A stretch of 64,000 nucleotides of DNA from Hymenobacter terricola (GTDB lineage: Bacteria > Bacteroidota > Bacteroidia > Cytophagales > Hymenobacteraceae): assembly GCF_017921975.2 (NCBI RefSeq), contig NZ_JAGEMO020000026.1, positions 62,001 through 126,000 on the forward strand, given 5' to 3'. Shown piece by piece: positions 25,581 to 34,108 of this stretch. Position 1 is the stretch's first letter. Every line of letters starts with the position of its first letter. Both the position numbers and the translations under genes were made by a program. The notes beneath the pieces are model-generated. The model worked only from the letters and a program-made list of their open reading frames with translations. It made no database searches and was not told the DNA's origin.

Positions 25581-25940
25581 AATGTAGTAGATAATTGCGA
25601 GGACAAAGGTACGACGCGACCTCAGCCTTGTTACAAAAAAACGTTTAAAAGGGCAAAAAGCACGGCCGTCTGGCGCCGCAACCTGATGGGACTTGGAGGT
25701 AGTTATCGGACTGGTTGCTTGACCCCGGTTGAGCCTGCTAAACAGCTACGAAGTAAACAGGCCCCATGTACGGAAGTGGCCATGATAGTGTTATGCTTAG
25801 GATACTTTTTCGTTAGCTGCTCCTTGAATAGCGGTCCGGAGACTCGCTTGCAACGAATGCAGCAACGCCCAAAACTGGTACTTTTGGGCATAATGGGCGG
25901 GCAAATATTTTTTCTCATGTTTAGAATACGTCAAAATTTT
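25581..25940. other. 360-bp intergenic region between divergent genes
   Basis: It holds the minus-strand promoter at 25604-25611 and a plus-strand TACTTTTG (25879-25886), 54 bp before the next gene start. The reading frame of the downstream gene stays open through most of it but lacks a signal-peptide context, so this part is read as non-coding. Nothing else is recognised. Confidence 0.5.
25604..25611 (-). promoter_or_regulatory. promoter of the small secreted gene (-33 TTTG, 22 bp, -7 TACCTTTG)
   Basis: The minus strand reads TTTG, 22 bp, TACCTTTG, then 23 bp to the ATG. It is one of the best-formed Bacteroidota promoters in the window. Confidence 0.7.
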
Positions 25941-27395
25941 ATGTCGCATCGAGCACTGCTGATTGGACTGATGGGGTGGGCATTGGTGAGTGGCGCGGCT
26001 CCGGCTGTGGCCCAAAAAGTAAAGTCGGCCCCGTTTAGCTACCTGCCCGAGCAGGGCACCGACCGCTACGATATGCGGGTGCCGCACAAAACCCTGGCCC
26101 TGGCCGATGGCACGGGCTTCGTCATCCTGGCCCACCAAAGCGCGGGCGGCTACGCCGTGGAACGCTACGACGCCGACCTCAAAAAGCAGTGGAGCACCAC
26201 CATCCCGGTAACACCCGGCGAAACGCTGGAAGCCTTTGGACGGGGGCCACAGCAGGCGTGGGTAGTGCTGCACCACAAGGACGACAGTGGCCAAAACCTG
26301 GCCGTAGTGGCCGTGAACCTGCAAAGCGGCCAGCGCGGCCCCGCCAAAGTGGTGATGACCGCCGCCCCGCGCGACCGCCGGCCGGGCGTGTCCATCTCGC
26401 CCGATGGCAGCCGGCTGCTGGCCTTCCGCTACCTCACCCGCGAGCAGCAGGTTCAGCGCATCGCGGCCACGCTGTTTGACCAGAACCTGGGGCAGCTGGA
26501 GGAAAAAAACTATGATTTCCGCGATTTGAGCGACTTTTTCTCGCCCGCCGTGCATGTGGCGAACGATGGCACACAGTATGTAACGCTCATTAGCGAAGGC
26601 ATGAAAAAGCTGACCGTGCGCCGCTACCCGGCCGGGCCTACCACCGAAATCAAGGTATTGGGCGTGCCGGTGGGCGGCGTGTACGGCGGCAAAACCGTGA
26701 CCGTGCGCGACGCCCGCTTCACGGTGCTGAACGATGGCAGCCTGTATGCCGCCGCTCTGTGCGCCGACTACGCCACCGGCGAATATTACAGCCTGAAAGT
26801 GGTGAAATATGACTTCAGTGGCACCGGCGACATGAAGTTCTCGCCGGAATTTCGCTTCACCCCTGCCTACCTGGCCGAGGTGAGCAAAGCCAGCGGCACG
26901 GAGGCAAAACGGCTGGACGACGTGTACCTGGGTGAGTTGTTGCTCACCCCTGAAAAACAGCTGGTGGTGGTGGCTGAAAAGCACTTTGAAGAGGGCGGCA
27001 GCGAGGCCCCGGTGCACGCCCGCGAGCTGCACCTGTTTGGCTACAACGAGTTTGGGGCGCCCACCTGGCACAGCATCGTGGCGAAGGACCAAGTGGCCCC
27101 GGCCGTCGATTCCTACACTGGCATTGGGTTTCGGGCGGCGGTATTCGGTGGCACGGTGCAGCTACTGACACTGGAGAACATCAACAAAAAATCGGACCTA
27201 TACCTACGTCGTGTAAATGCCCAGACGGGCGTAATCAGCCCGCCCGAACGCCTGAAGTTGAACGTGGCCGACGACCAGCAGTTGGCCTACGTAAAGGATT
27301 TCACGGCGTGGCTGGGCGAAAAAACCATTATCGGGGTGAGCCGGCCGAGCAAAAAATCGGCGGCGTTGCAGTTGGAAAAGATTGTGGTGAAGTAG
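25941..27395 (+). CDS. secreted hypothetical protein, propeller-like
   Basis: 484 residues from ATG 25941 (MSHRALLIGLMGWALVSGAA), which gives a signal peptide cleaved near AVA-Q. The mature protein is beta-rich, with repeated short strands and turns such as VSISPDGSRLLAFRYLT, VHVANDGTQYVTLIS and FTVLNDGSLYAAALC. This pattern resembles a beta-propeller of the TolB/WD kind, but no family is recognised. It ends at KIVVK, 23 bp before a strong terminator shared with the convergent acyl-CoA dehydrogenase gene. An in-frame extension to 25686 would add 85 residues before the signal peptide and is rejected. Confidence 0.7.
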   Translation: MSHRALLIGLMGWALVSGAAPAVAQKVKSAPFSYLPEQGTDRYDMRVPHKTLALADGTGFVILAHQSAGGYAVERYDADLKKQWSTTIPVTPGETLEAFGRGPQQAWVVLHHKDDSGQNLAVVAVNLQSGQRGPAKVVMTAAPRDRRPGVSISPDGSRLLAFRYLTREQQVQRIAATLFDQNLGQLEEKNYDFRDLSDFFSPAVHVANDGTQYVTLISEGMKKLTVRRYPAGPTTEIKVLGVPVGGVYGGKTVTVRDARFTVLNDGSLYAAALCADYATGEYYSLKVVKYDFSGTGDMKFSPEFRFTPAYLAEVSKASGTEAKRLDDVYLGELLLTPEKQLVVVAEKHFEEGGSEAPVHARELHLFGYNEFGAPTWHSIVAKDQVAPAVDSYTGIGFRAAVFGGTVQLLTLENINKKSDLYLRRVNAQTGVISPPERLKLNVADDQQLAYVKDFTAWLGEKTIIGVSRPSKKSAALQLEKIVVK

Positions 27396-27418
27396 TCAGT
27401 TTGCCTACTGCCCATAAA

Positions 27419-27460
27419 CACACAAAAGGCCGCTCCTGAGTCAGGAGCGGCCTTTTGTGT
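27419..27460. terminator. bidirectional terminator
   Basis: AAAAGGCCGCTCCTGA and TCAGGAGCGGCCTTTT form a perfect stem around a tight GT centre, between the convergent secreted-protein and acyl-CoA dehydrogenase genes. Confidence 0.9.
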
Positions 27461-27476
27461 CAACAAGCGAATGGGT

Positions 27477-29267
27477 TTAGAACACGTACTCGTTGGCCTC
27501 AATCAGCTTGGCGGCGATGCGACGGCGCGACTCTTTCACATTCAGCAGTTCCGTTTTGGTGAAGCGCTTGAGACCCATGAGCAGCAGGCGCTGCTCGTCG
27601 CCCTCGGCCATGCTGCCGATGGCATCTTTGCCGGCTTTCTCCACGATGTCCACGGCATCGGCCAGGTACACGCGGGCAATGTCGGCTTCCACGGCCAGGG
27701 CTTCTTCGCCCTTGGCGGCGGCCTCCTTCTCCACGCGGAGCAGGGTGCTCTCGGCGATATAGGTTTTGATGGCCATGTCGGCAATGTTCATCAGCAGCTC
27801 CTGCTCCTTGGCAAGGGTGGCAGTGAATTTCTGCACGGCCGAGCCGGCCACCATCAGAATGGCCTTTTTCAGGTTGGCGATGGTCTTCATCTCCTTGCTG
27901 AACAGGCCGGTTTCCTCGTCCTGGCTCATGCTCGGGATGCTCAGCAGCTCCTGCTGCACGGCCTGGGCGGGGCCCATCAGGTCGATTTCGCCCTTCAGGC
28001 CTTTCTTCAGAATCATGTCAACGGCCAGCAGGCGGTTGATTTCGTTGGTGCCTTCGAAGATGCGGTTGATGCGCGAATCCCGGTAAGCGCGGTCCATCGG
28101 GTAGTCGGCCGAGAAGCCGTAGCCGCCGTAAATCTGCACGCCCTCGTCCACCACGTAGTCGAGCACTTCCGAGCCTTCCACTTTCAGAATGGCGCACTCC
28201 ACGGCAAACTCGCGGGCCGCTCCCAGCAGGGCCTCGTTAGCGCCTTTGCCCTCCGCCATGAGCTGCTGCTCCATGCGGTAGATATCGGAACCCGCGCGGT
28301 AAATGGCCGATTCCACGGCGTAGATGCGGATGGCCTGCTGCGCCAGCTTGTAGCGAATGGCGCCAAACTTCGAGATGGGCATTTTGAACTGCACCCGCTC
28401 GTTGGCGTATTTCACGCTCAAATCAGCAGCCATTTTGGTAGCACCCAGGCAAGCAGCGGCCAGCTTAATGCGTCCGATGTTCAGCACGTTGAAGGCGATG
28501 AGGTGGCCTTTACCAATCTCGCCCAGCACATTCTCCTTCGGCACCAGCGCATCGGTCAGGAACACCTGACGGGTCGAGGAGCCTTTGATGCCCATCTTGT
28601 GCTCCTCGTTGCCGAGGCTCAGGCCGGGCGTGTTGCGCTCCACGATGAAGCCGGTGAACTTGTCGCCGTCAACCTGAGCAAACACGATGAACACATCGGC
28701 AAAGCCGGCGTTCGTAATCCACATTTTCTGGCCGTTCAGCACGTAGTGCGTGCCCTCGGCGTTCAATACGGCTTTGGTTTTAGCCCCCAAAGCGTCAGAG
28801 CCGGAGCCGGGCTCGGTGAGGCAATAAGCGCCCATCAGGGTGCCATCGGTGAGGCCGGGCAGGTACTTGGCCTTCTGCTCATCGGTACCGAAATACAGAA
28901 TGGGCAGCAGGGCGATGCCCGTGTGCGCCGCGAATGCCACCGGGAACGAGTGACCGCCGCCCACACCCTCCGTCACGCGCAGGGCCGTGGGGAAGTCCAT
29001 ATCCAGCCCACCAAACTGCTCCGGCACGCTCACGCCGAACAGGCCGAGCTGGCCGGCTTTCTCCATCAGGCCGCGCATGAGGCCTTCCTCGTGGTTATCG
29101 AGGCGCTCCAGCAGCGGCTGCACTTCGGCGGCCACGAAATCCAGACAGGTCTGGTACATCATGACCTGCTCTTCGGTAAAGTCGGCCGGGGTGAAGACGC
29201 TCTGGGCATCGGTCGGCTTGATGATGAATTCGCCGCCCTTCAGGCTGGCTTGCTGCGTTACTTCCAT
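27477..29267 (-). CDS. acyl-CoA dehydrogenase family protein
   Basis: 596 residues. The acyl-CoA dehydrogenase N-terminal, middle (AYCLTEPGSGSDALGAKT) and C-terminal domains are present. FAD and active-site blocks include QIYGGYGFSADYPMDRAYRD and RINRIFEGTNEINR. A C-terminal helical extension of about 170 residues (from residue 430) is like the very-long-chain ACAD type. It catalyses the first step of fatty acid beta-oxidation, the FAD-dependent formation of trans-2-enoyl-CoA. Its upstream region carries a perfect 12-bp palindrome beside the -7 element and a second near-copy. These are probably the binding sites of the MarR-type regulator encoded at 34109. Confidence 0.92.
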   Translation of the reverse strand: MEVTQQASLKGGEFIIKPTDAQSVFTPADFTEEQVMMYQTCLDFVAAEVQPLLERLDNHEEGLMRGLMEKAGQLGLFGVSVPEQFGGLDMDFPTALRVTEGVGGGHSFPVAFAAHTGIALLPILYFGTDEQKAKYLPGLTDGTLMGAYCLTEPGSGSDALGAKTKAVLNAEGTHYVLNGQKMWITNAGFADVFIVFAQVDGDKFTGFIVERNTPGLSLGNEEHKMGIKGSSTRQVFLTDALVPKENVLGEIGKGHLIAFNVLNIGRIKLAAACLGATKMAADLSVKYANERVQFKMPISKFGAIRYKLAQQAIRIYAVESAIYRAGSDIYRMEQQLMAEGKGANEALLGAAREFAVECAILKVEGSEVLDYVVDEGVQIYGGYGFSADYPMDRAYRDSRINRIFEGTNEINRLLAVDMILKKGLKGEIDLMGPAQAVQQELLSIPSMSQDEETGLFSKEMKTIANLKKAILMVAGSAVQKFTATLAKEQELLMNIADMAIKTYIAESTLLRVEKEAAAKGEEALAVEADIARVYLADAVDIVEKAGKDAIGSMAEGDEQRLLLMGLKRFTKTELLNVKESRRRIAAKLIEANEYVF

Positions 29268-29293
29268 GACGGTTTGGGGTGGGTTGTGGAGTT

Positions 29294-29314
29294 GAAAAGT
29301 ATTAGGCTAGCCTA
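29294..29314 (-). promoter_or_regulatory. promoter-operator of the acyl-CoA dehydrogenase gene
   Basis: The minus strand has TACTTTTC (plus 29294-29301), one base off TAnnTTTG. Abutting it upstream is the perfect palindrome TAGGCTAGCCTA (29303-29314). An operator touching the -7 box is a typical repressor position. Confidence 0.5.
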
Positions 29315-29369
29315 CTAGTTAGGGAAACAACGAGGCCAGCGGTTTAGTGTTGCAAGTTAAGAAAGAATG

Positions 29370-29382
29370 TTAGGCGTGCCTA
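29370..29382 (-). promoter_or_regulatory. second operator-like site (TTAGGCGTGCCTA)
   Basis: The half-sites TAGGC and GCCTA are separated by GT, the same arrangement as the site at 29303-29314, about 56-68 bp further upstream. A third related site, TTAGGCTTGCATAA, lies before the marR gene (34627-34640). Confidence 0.45.
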
Positions 29383-29394
29383 CTACTTTGTTTA

Positions 29395-29424
29395 AAGAAA
29401 ACCCCGGATGAGCGGGGTTTTCTT
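29395..29424 (-). terminator. terminator of the YggL/TonB-C operon
   Basis: AAGAAAACCCCG-gatgag-CGGGGTTTTCTT is a perfect 12-bp stem just after the stop of the 29440-29751 gene. Its A/T-rich flanks supply a U-tract on either strand. Confidence 0.8.
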
Positions 29425-29439
29425 GATTTGGGCAGTGGC

Positions 29440-29751
29440 CTAGTTGAAGAAGCCGTACCAAGCATCTATCAACGGGCCAATATTTATGGCTGTGACTTCA
29501 GGTTGCTGCCGCAACCAAGCTTCTACCGCTTGGCGGTCAGATTCCGACGTTTTCCGACTTGAATCAGATTGCACGAAAAAGTCATTAAGCCCCCCGCCCA
29601 ATAGCAAGTGGTTTGATTCGATTGCATTGATTAGCCGGTCACCAAAGTCGTCCTCCGCTTTGCTGTCGGGCAAATTCAAATCAAATTTCACCGAGAAGCC
29701 CATTTCCTGAAACTCATGTAGCCGACGTTTCTTTCGTAGCCGCTTTTTCAT
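29440..29751 (-). CDS. YggL family 50S ribosome-binding protein
   Basis: 103 residues. The N-terminus (MKKRLRKKRRLHEFQEMGFS VKF, split here) closely follows the E. coli YggL pattern RLRKK.H.DEFQELGFSV. The C-terminus (EAWLRQQPEVTAINIGPLIDAWYG) matches its WLxxxxxV...L.D.WW block. YggL (DUF469) associates with the large ribosomal subunit in E. coli; the exact role is unsettled. The start codon directly abuts the stop of the upstream TonB-C domain gene, so they form an operon. Low G+C in parts suggests less codon optimisation than in core genes. Confidence 0.8.
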   Translation of the reverse strand: MKKRLRKKRRLHEFQEMGFSVKFDLNLPDSKAEDDFGDRLINAIESNHLLLGGGLNDFFVQSDSSRKTSESDRQAVEAWLRQQPEVTAINIGPLIDAWYGFFN

Positions 29752-30180
29752 CTATTGAGGTTTGATGCAGCTGATAGGAATGGTCAGGCGGACTGGTACT
29801 GCTTGACCATTATGGTAACCAGGGCTCAATCTAGGCAGACTTCTTACGGTTGCCAGTAGTGCATTGTCAATGACGGGATTATTGCTGCTTTTCGATATTT
29901 CAGCATTTCGCACCTGTCCATCAGCACCGACTATAAATGTTACATGAATGCCCGAATAACGAGTGTCCCCGTCATCGGTAAATGCCGGTATACGCAACTG
30001 TTTTGAAAACTCATTCACAATTCCCGTAAACCCACCACCACTAAGCAATTGCGGCATCTTTTCCACGTAAGTATACACATGCGTGGAATCAACAGCTTCT
30101 TTTGGAGCAGGCAGTTTTTGAGCGCGGGCTCCTAATGCAGACACAATCAGCAGAAAACATAGAATGAAGGCCTGTTTCAT
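29752..30180 (-). CDS. periplasmic TonB C-terminal domain protein without membrane anchor
   Basis: 142 residues. The signal peptide (MKQAFILCFLLIVSALGARA) is followed by the TonB C-terminal fold: VYTYVEKMPQLLSGGG, VTFIVGADGQVRNAEI, NALLATVRSLPRLSPGYHNG and VPVRLTIPISC. The same blocks occur in the full-length TonB at 55664 (YTYVEQMPQLPGGGG). Unlike TonB, no N-terminal transmembrane helix or Pro-rich spacer is present, so it cannot transduce energy by itself. It may bind TonB boxes or peptidoglycan. Its stop abuts the start of the YggL gene. Confidence 0.8.
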   Translation of the reverse strand: MKQAFILCFLLIVSALGARAQKLPAPKEAVDSTHVYTYVEKMPQLLSGGGFTGIVNEFSKQLRIPAFTDDGDTRYSGIHVTFIVGADGQVRNAEISKSSNNPVIDNALLATVRSLPRLSPGYHNGQAVPVRLTIPISCIKPQ

Positions 30181-30191
30181 AGTCCGCCATT

Positions 30192-30283
30192 GTCATACCG
30201 AATATCGTGAAGCACCTCTACCGTTCGCGGCAATTAAATGGATTACTTCTGCGGCAAAGATGCTTCACTGCGTTCAGCATGAC
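30192..30283. repeat. family-1 intergenic palindrome (copy b, degenerate)
   Basis: The left arm GTCATaccGAA..CGTGAAGCA pairs imperfectly with the right arm ATGCTTCACTGCGTTCAGCATGAC. The ends carry the family GTCAT/ATGAC. It fills the gap between the TonB-C gene and the thiolase gene and is the most decayed of the five copies. Confidence 0.65.
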
Positions 30284-30309
30284 GTTCTTTTTAAGAGCAA
30301 TACAAGAAG

Positions 30310-31494
30310 CTACCTCAGCAGCTCGTAGATGCCGGCGACGCCCTGGCCGCCGCCCACGCAGGCCGTGACAATGCCGTACTTCTTGCCGCGCTCACGCAGC
30401 TCGTCGAAGAGCTGGATGCTGAGCTTGGCGCCGGAGCAGCCCAGCGGGTGGCCCAGGGCAATGGCCCCGCCGTTCACATTCAGCTTCTCGGGGTCGAGGC
30501 CCAGCTCGCGCACCACGGCCAGCGACTGCGAGGCGAAGGCTTCGTTCAGCTCAAATAGGTCGATGTCTTCGAGTTTCAGGCCGGCTTGCTTGAGGACTTT
30601 CGGCACGGCTTTGATGGGGCCCATGCCCATGATGCGCGGGTCCACGCCTTCGGTGGCGTAGTTCACCATGCGGGCGATGGGCTCCAGGTTCAGCTCCTTC
30701 ACCAAGCGCTCCGACATCACGAGCACGAAGGCCGCGCCGTCGGAGGTTTGGGAGGAGTTACCGGCGGTGACGGTGCCGTTGGCGGCGAACACGGGGCGCA
30801 GCTTGCCTAGGGCTTCTACCGAGGTGTCGGCGCGGGGGCCTTCGTCAGTGTCCACCACGTAGGAGCGGTTTTTCTTCTTGCCGGTGGCCTGGTCCACGTA
30901 GGTTTCCTCTACCGTGATGGGCACGATGCTCTTGGCAAACTTGCCCGCCGCAATGGCTTTGATGGCCTTCTGGTGCGACTGGTAGGAGAATTCGTCCTGG
31001 TCCTGACGACTGATTTTGTAGTCGTTGGCTACGGCTTCGGCGGTGAGGCCCATGCCCATGTAGTAGTCGGGGTGCTTCATGGCCAGCGTGTAGTTGGGCA
31101 CGGTTTTCCAGCCCACGGTGGGCACCAGGCTCATGCTCTCGGTGCCGCCCGCGATGATGCAGTCGGCCATGCCGGATGAGATTTTTCCCACGGCCATGGC
31201 AATGGTTTCCACGCCGGAGCCGCAGTAGCGGTTCACGATGAGGCCGGACACGTTGATGGGCAAGGCCAGCAGCGAAATCAGGCGGCCCATTTGAAGTCCC
31301 TGCTCGGCCTCCGGCACAGCATTGCCAACAATTACGTCGTCAATACGCGTGGGGTCGAGGGCCGGCACCTGGGCCACGAGGTGTTTGATAACGGCGGCGG
31401 CGAGGTCGTCGGGCCGGGTGAAACGGAGGCCGCCCCGGGGGGCTTTGCCCACGGCCGTGCGGTAGCCGGCTACGATATATGCGGTGTTAGACAT
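30310..31494 (-). CDS. fadA: acetyl-CoA C-acyltransferase (3-ketoacyl-CoA thiolase)
   Basis: 394 residues, standard thiolase length. The acylated Cys lies in VNRYCGSGVETIAM; the second active-site blocks are GGAIALGHPLGCSGAK (His) and TACVGGGQGVAGI (Cys). It cleaves 3-ketoacyl-CoA with CoA, the last step of beta-oxidation. It lies 23 bp downstream of the HADH/ECH fusion on the same strand, so the two are co-transcribed as an FadBA-like pair. Confidence 0.94.
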   Translation of the reverse strand: MSNTAYIVAGYRTAVGKAPRGGLRFTRPDDLAAAVIKHLVAQVPALDPTRIDDVIVGNAVPEAEQGLQMGRLISLLALPINVSGLIVNRYCGSGVETIAMAVGKISSGMADCIIAGGTESMSLVPTVGWKTVPNYTLAMKHPDYYMGMGLTAEAVANDYKISRQDQDEFSYQSHQKAIKAIAAGKFAKSIVPITVEETYVDQATGKKKNRSYVVDTDEGPRADTSVEALGKLRPVFAANGTVTAGNSSQTSDGAAFVLVMSERLVKELNLEPIARMVNYATEGVDPRIMGMGPIKAVPKVLKQAGLKLEDIDLFELNEAFASQSLAVVRELGLDPEKLNVNGGAIALGHPLGCSGAKLSIQLFDELRERGKKYGIVTACVGGGQGVAGIYELLR

Positions 31495-31517
31495 GTTCTT
31501 TATCGATTCAGAATGAA

Positions 31518-33926
31518 TTAATTGCGCAGCGGCTTGCCAGTGGTCAGAATGCTCTGAATCCGCTCCAGGGTCTTGCGTTCGCCGCAGAGACTCAGGAACG
31601 CCTCGCGCTCCAGGTCCAGCAGGTACTGCTCGCTCACTTCGGTGGGCGACGACAAATCACCGCCACACATCACATAGGCCAGTTTATCGGCAATAAGCTG
31701 GTCGTGGGTCGAGATATAGTTGCCCTGCTGCATGGCATACACGCCGGTTTTGAACATAGCCAGTGCGCCTTTGCCGTGGACTTTCACGTTGGTTTTCTGC
31801 ATCGGCTGAGTGTAGCCGGCATCGGCCAGGTCGATGGCAGCCGACTTGGCAGCCGCGATAACGCGGTTGCTGTTCAGCACCACTTCGTCGCCCCGGCGCA
31901 GGAAGCCCAGGTCGAATGCCTCAGCGGCGGAAGTCGAAACCTTAGCCGTGCTGATGGTCATGTAGGTGTTGCGCAGCAGGTTGAACTCCGGCTCGCCGTC
32001 TTCGTACTTGAGAGCGGTGCGCAGGGTCATTTCCTTGGTGCCGCCGCCGCCGGGAATCAGGCCCACGCCAAATTCCACGAGGCCGATGTAGGATTCGGCG
32101 GCTGCTACCACGCGGTCGCAGTGCAGGTTCAGCTCGCAGCCGCCGCCCAGCGTGAGGCCGTGCGGGGTGCCCACCACCGGGATGCTGCTGTAGCGCATCC
32201 GCATCATGGCCTGCTGGAACTGCTGAATCATCATGTTCAACTCGTCAAAATCCTGGTCCAACGCCTGCATGTACACGAGGCCGAGGTTGGCCCCGGCCGA
32301 GAAGTTCGGCGCGTCGTTGCCCACCACGAGGCCGCGGTAGCCGGCTTCGGCCATCTCCACGCCTTTTAACAGGCCCTGGATAACGTCGGTGCCCAGCGAA
32401 TTCATCTTGGAGTGGAACTCCACGTTCAGGATGCCGTCGCCGAGGTCGATAACCGACGCGCCGGAGTTTTTCCACAGCACTTTGCCGCTGGCGCGCAGGT
32501 TGTCGAGAATAATGAAATTCTCCACACCCGGCACGTCATGGTAGCTTTTTGAGGCGATGTCGTAGAACTGGCGCACGCCGGCTTCGGTCACCTTATAAAA
32601 GGTGGTGTGGCCGGCAGCCAGCATCTCCTCCACCCACGGGGCGGGAGTGCGGCCGGCAGCTTTCGCCAAATCGAGGCCGGCCTGCACGCCCAGCGCGTCC
32701 CAGGTTTCAAACGGCCCCATTTCCCAGCCGAAACCGGCACGCAACGCGTCATCCAGCTTGAACAGCTCGTCCGAGATTTCAGGAATGCGGTTGCTCACGT
32801 AGGCGAAGAGGCTGCCGAAGCTGAGGCGGTAGAATTCGCCGGCCTTGTCCTTGCCCGCCACCAGCACCTTGAAGCGGTCAGCCAGCTTCTCGATGGTTTT
32901 GGTCATCTCCAGAGTGGCGAACTTCACCTTCTGGCCCGGCTTGTATTCCATCGTATTCAGGTCCAGCGCGTGGATTTCCGACTTGCCGCCTTCGCCCTTC
33001 ACCTTCTTGTAGAAACCCTGACCGGTTTTGTCACCCAGCCACTTGCTCTCGCCCATTTTCTGCACGAAATCGGGCAGCACGAATACGTCCCTGGCCTCGT
33101 CATTCGGCAGCCCTTGGGCCAAACCGTTGGCCACGTTAATGGTCGTATCCAGGCCCACCACGTCGGAAGTGCGCAGCGTGGCCGACTTCGCGTGGCCGAT
33201 TACCGGGCCGGTCAGCTTGTCGGTTTCTTCCACGGTCAGGCCCAGCTTCTGCATGGTCTGCATGGCATCAAGCAGGGCAAAAACGCCCACGCGGTTGGCG
33301 ATAAAGCCGGGGGTGTCCTTGGCCAACACCACCGTTTTACCCAGGTACAAATCACCGTAGTGCCGCAGGAAATCCAGCACGTCCGGCTTGGTATCCGGGG
33401 TCGGGATGATTTCCAGCAGCTTCAGGTAGCGCGGCGGGTTGAAGAAGTGCGTGCCCGCAAAATGCTGCTTGAAATCCTCCGAGCGGCCCTCGGCCAGCAG
33501 GTGAATCGGGATGCCGCTGGTGTTGCTGGTAATCAGCGTGCCCTTCTTGCGGAACTGCTCCACCCGCTCGTAGAGACTCTTTTTGATGTCGAGGCGCTCG
33601 ATTACCACCTCAATCGTCCAGTCGCAGGTGGCGATGTCCTTCAGGTTGTCGTCGAAGTTGCCGGTTTTGATGCGGCTGGCGTCGGCCTTGCGGTAGAGCG
33701 GCGAGGGATTGGCAACGATTGCGGCCTGCAACGCAGCATTCACAATGCGGTTGCGCACGGCCGGGGAGTCAAGCTTGAGGCCCTTCTTCTCTTCGTCGGG
33801 CAGCAGCTCTTTGGGCGCAATGTCGAGCAGCAGCACCTGCACGCCGATGTTAGCGAAATGGCAGGCAATACGCGAGCCCATAACGCCGGAGCCGAGCACG
33901 GCAACTTTCTTGATGGTTCGATTCAT
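31518..33926 (-). CDS. 3-hydroxyacyl-CoA dehydrogenase / enoyl-CoA hydratase fusion
   Basis: 802 residues. The NAD-binding domain comes first (VAVLGSGVMGSRIACHFAN), followed by the HADH C-terminal domains (KDTPGFIANRVG; repeat near residue 380). An enoyl-CoA hydratase/isomerase domain is at about 480-700 (NFSAGANLG, TPHGLTLGGGCEL, LIPGGGGTKEM). This HADH-then-ECH order is the reverse of E. coli FadB and is like the FadN-type enzymes. It carries out hydration and NAD-dependent oxidation in beta-oxidation. Upstream are a family-1 palindrome and the marR gene on the same strand. Confidence 0.92.
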   Translation of the reverse strand: MNRTIKKVAVLGSGVMGSRIACHFANIGVQVLLLDIAPKELLPDEEKKGLKLDSPAVRNRIVNAALQAAIVANPSPLYRKADASRIKTGNFDDNLKDIATCDWTIEVVIERLDIKKSLYERVEQFRKKGTLITSNTSGIPIHLLAEGRSEDFKQHFAGTHFFNPPRYLKLLEIIPTPDTKPDVLDFLRHYGDLYLGKTVVLAKDTPGFIANRVGVFALLDAMQTMQKLGLTVEETDKLTGPVIGHAKSATLRTSDVVGLDTTINVANGLAQGLPNDEARDVFVLPDFVQKMGESKWLGDKTGQGFYKKVKGEGGKSEIHALDLNTMEYKPGQKVKFATLEMTKTIEKLADRFKVLVAGKDKAGEFYRLSFGSLFAYVSNRIPEISDELFKLDDALRAGFGWEMGPFETWDALGVQAGLDLAKAAGRTPAPWVEEMLAAGHTTFYKVTEAGVRQFYDIASKSYHDVPGVENFIILDNLRASGKVLWKNSGASVIDLGDGILNVEFHSKMNSLGTDVIQGLLKGVEMAEAGYRGLVVGNDAPNFSAGANLGLVYMQALDQDFDELNMMIQQFQQAMMRMRYSSIPVVGTPHGLTLGGGCELNLHCDRVVAAAESYIGLVEFGVGLIPGGGGTKEMTLRTALKYEDGEPEFNLLRNTYMTISTAKVSTSAAEAFDLGFLRRGDEVVLNSNRVIAAAKSAAIDLADAGYTQPMQKTNVKVHGKGALAMFKTGVYAMQQGNYISTHDQLIADKLAYVMCGGDLSSPTEVSEQYLLDLEREAFLSLCGERKTLERIQSILTTGKPLRN

Positions 33927-33968
33927 CCTCTTGTGGGGTGATGAGGTGGGTGGTAATGAGTTTCTTAA

Positions 33969-34093
33969 AGAACGTCATGCTCATCTGGCGTCCGCGCAGC
34001 CGAAGCATCTCGCTAGCTTCGTTGCAATGGCATTGAGTACTGCTGCACGCGAGATGCTTCGGCTGCGCGGACGTCAGATGAGCATGACGTTCT
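33969..34093. repeat. family-1 intergenic palindrome (copy c, 45-bp arms)
   Basis: The arms 33969-34013 and 34049-34093 are 45 bp each with a single mismatch, starting AGAACGTCATGCTCATCTG. The 35-bp loop includes, on the complement, GCAGTACTCAATGCCATTGC. It lies between marR and the HADH/ECH gene. Confidence 0.88.
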
Positions 34094-34108
34094 ATAGCTT
34101 AGTTCTTT

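Noticed and set aside
25686..25940. 85-residue N-terminal extension of the secreted protein
   Set aside because: It precedes a clear signal peptide at MSHRALL and includes a likely promoter; treated as non-coding.
27471..29318. 615-codon open frame on the plus strand
   Set aside because: It is antisense to a clear acyl-CoA dehydrogenase gene, His/Gln/Gly-rich in the way shadow frames are in GC-rich DNA, and matches no family.
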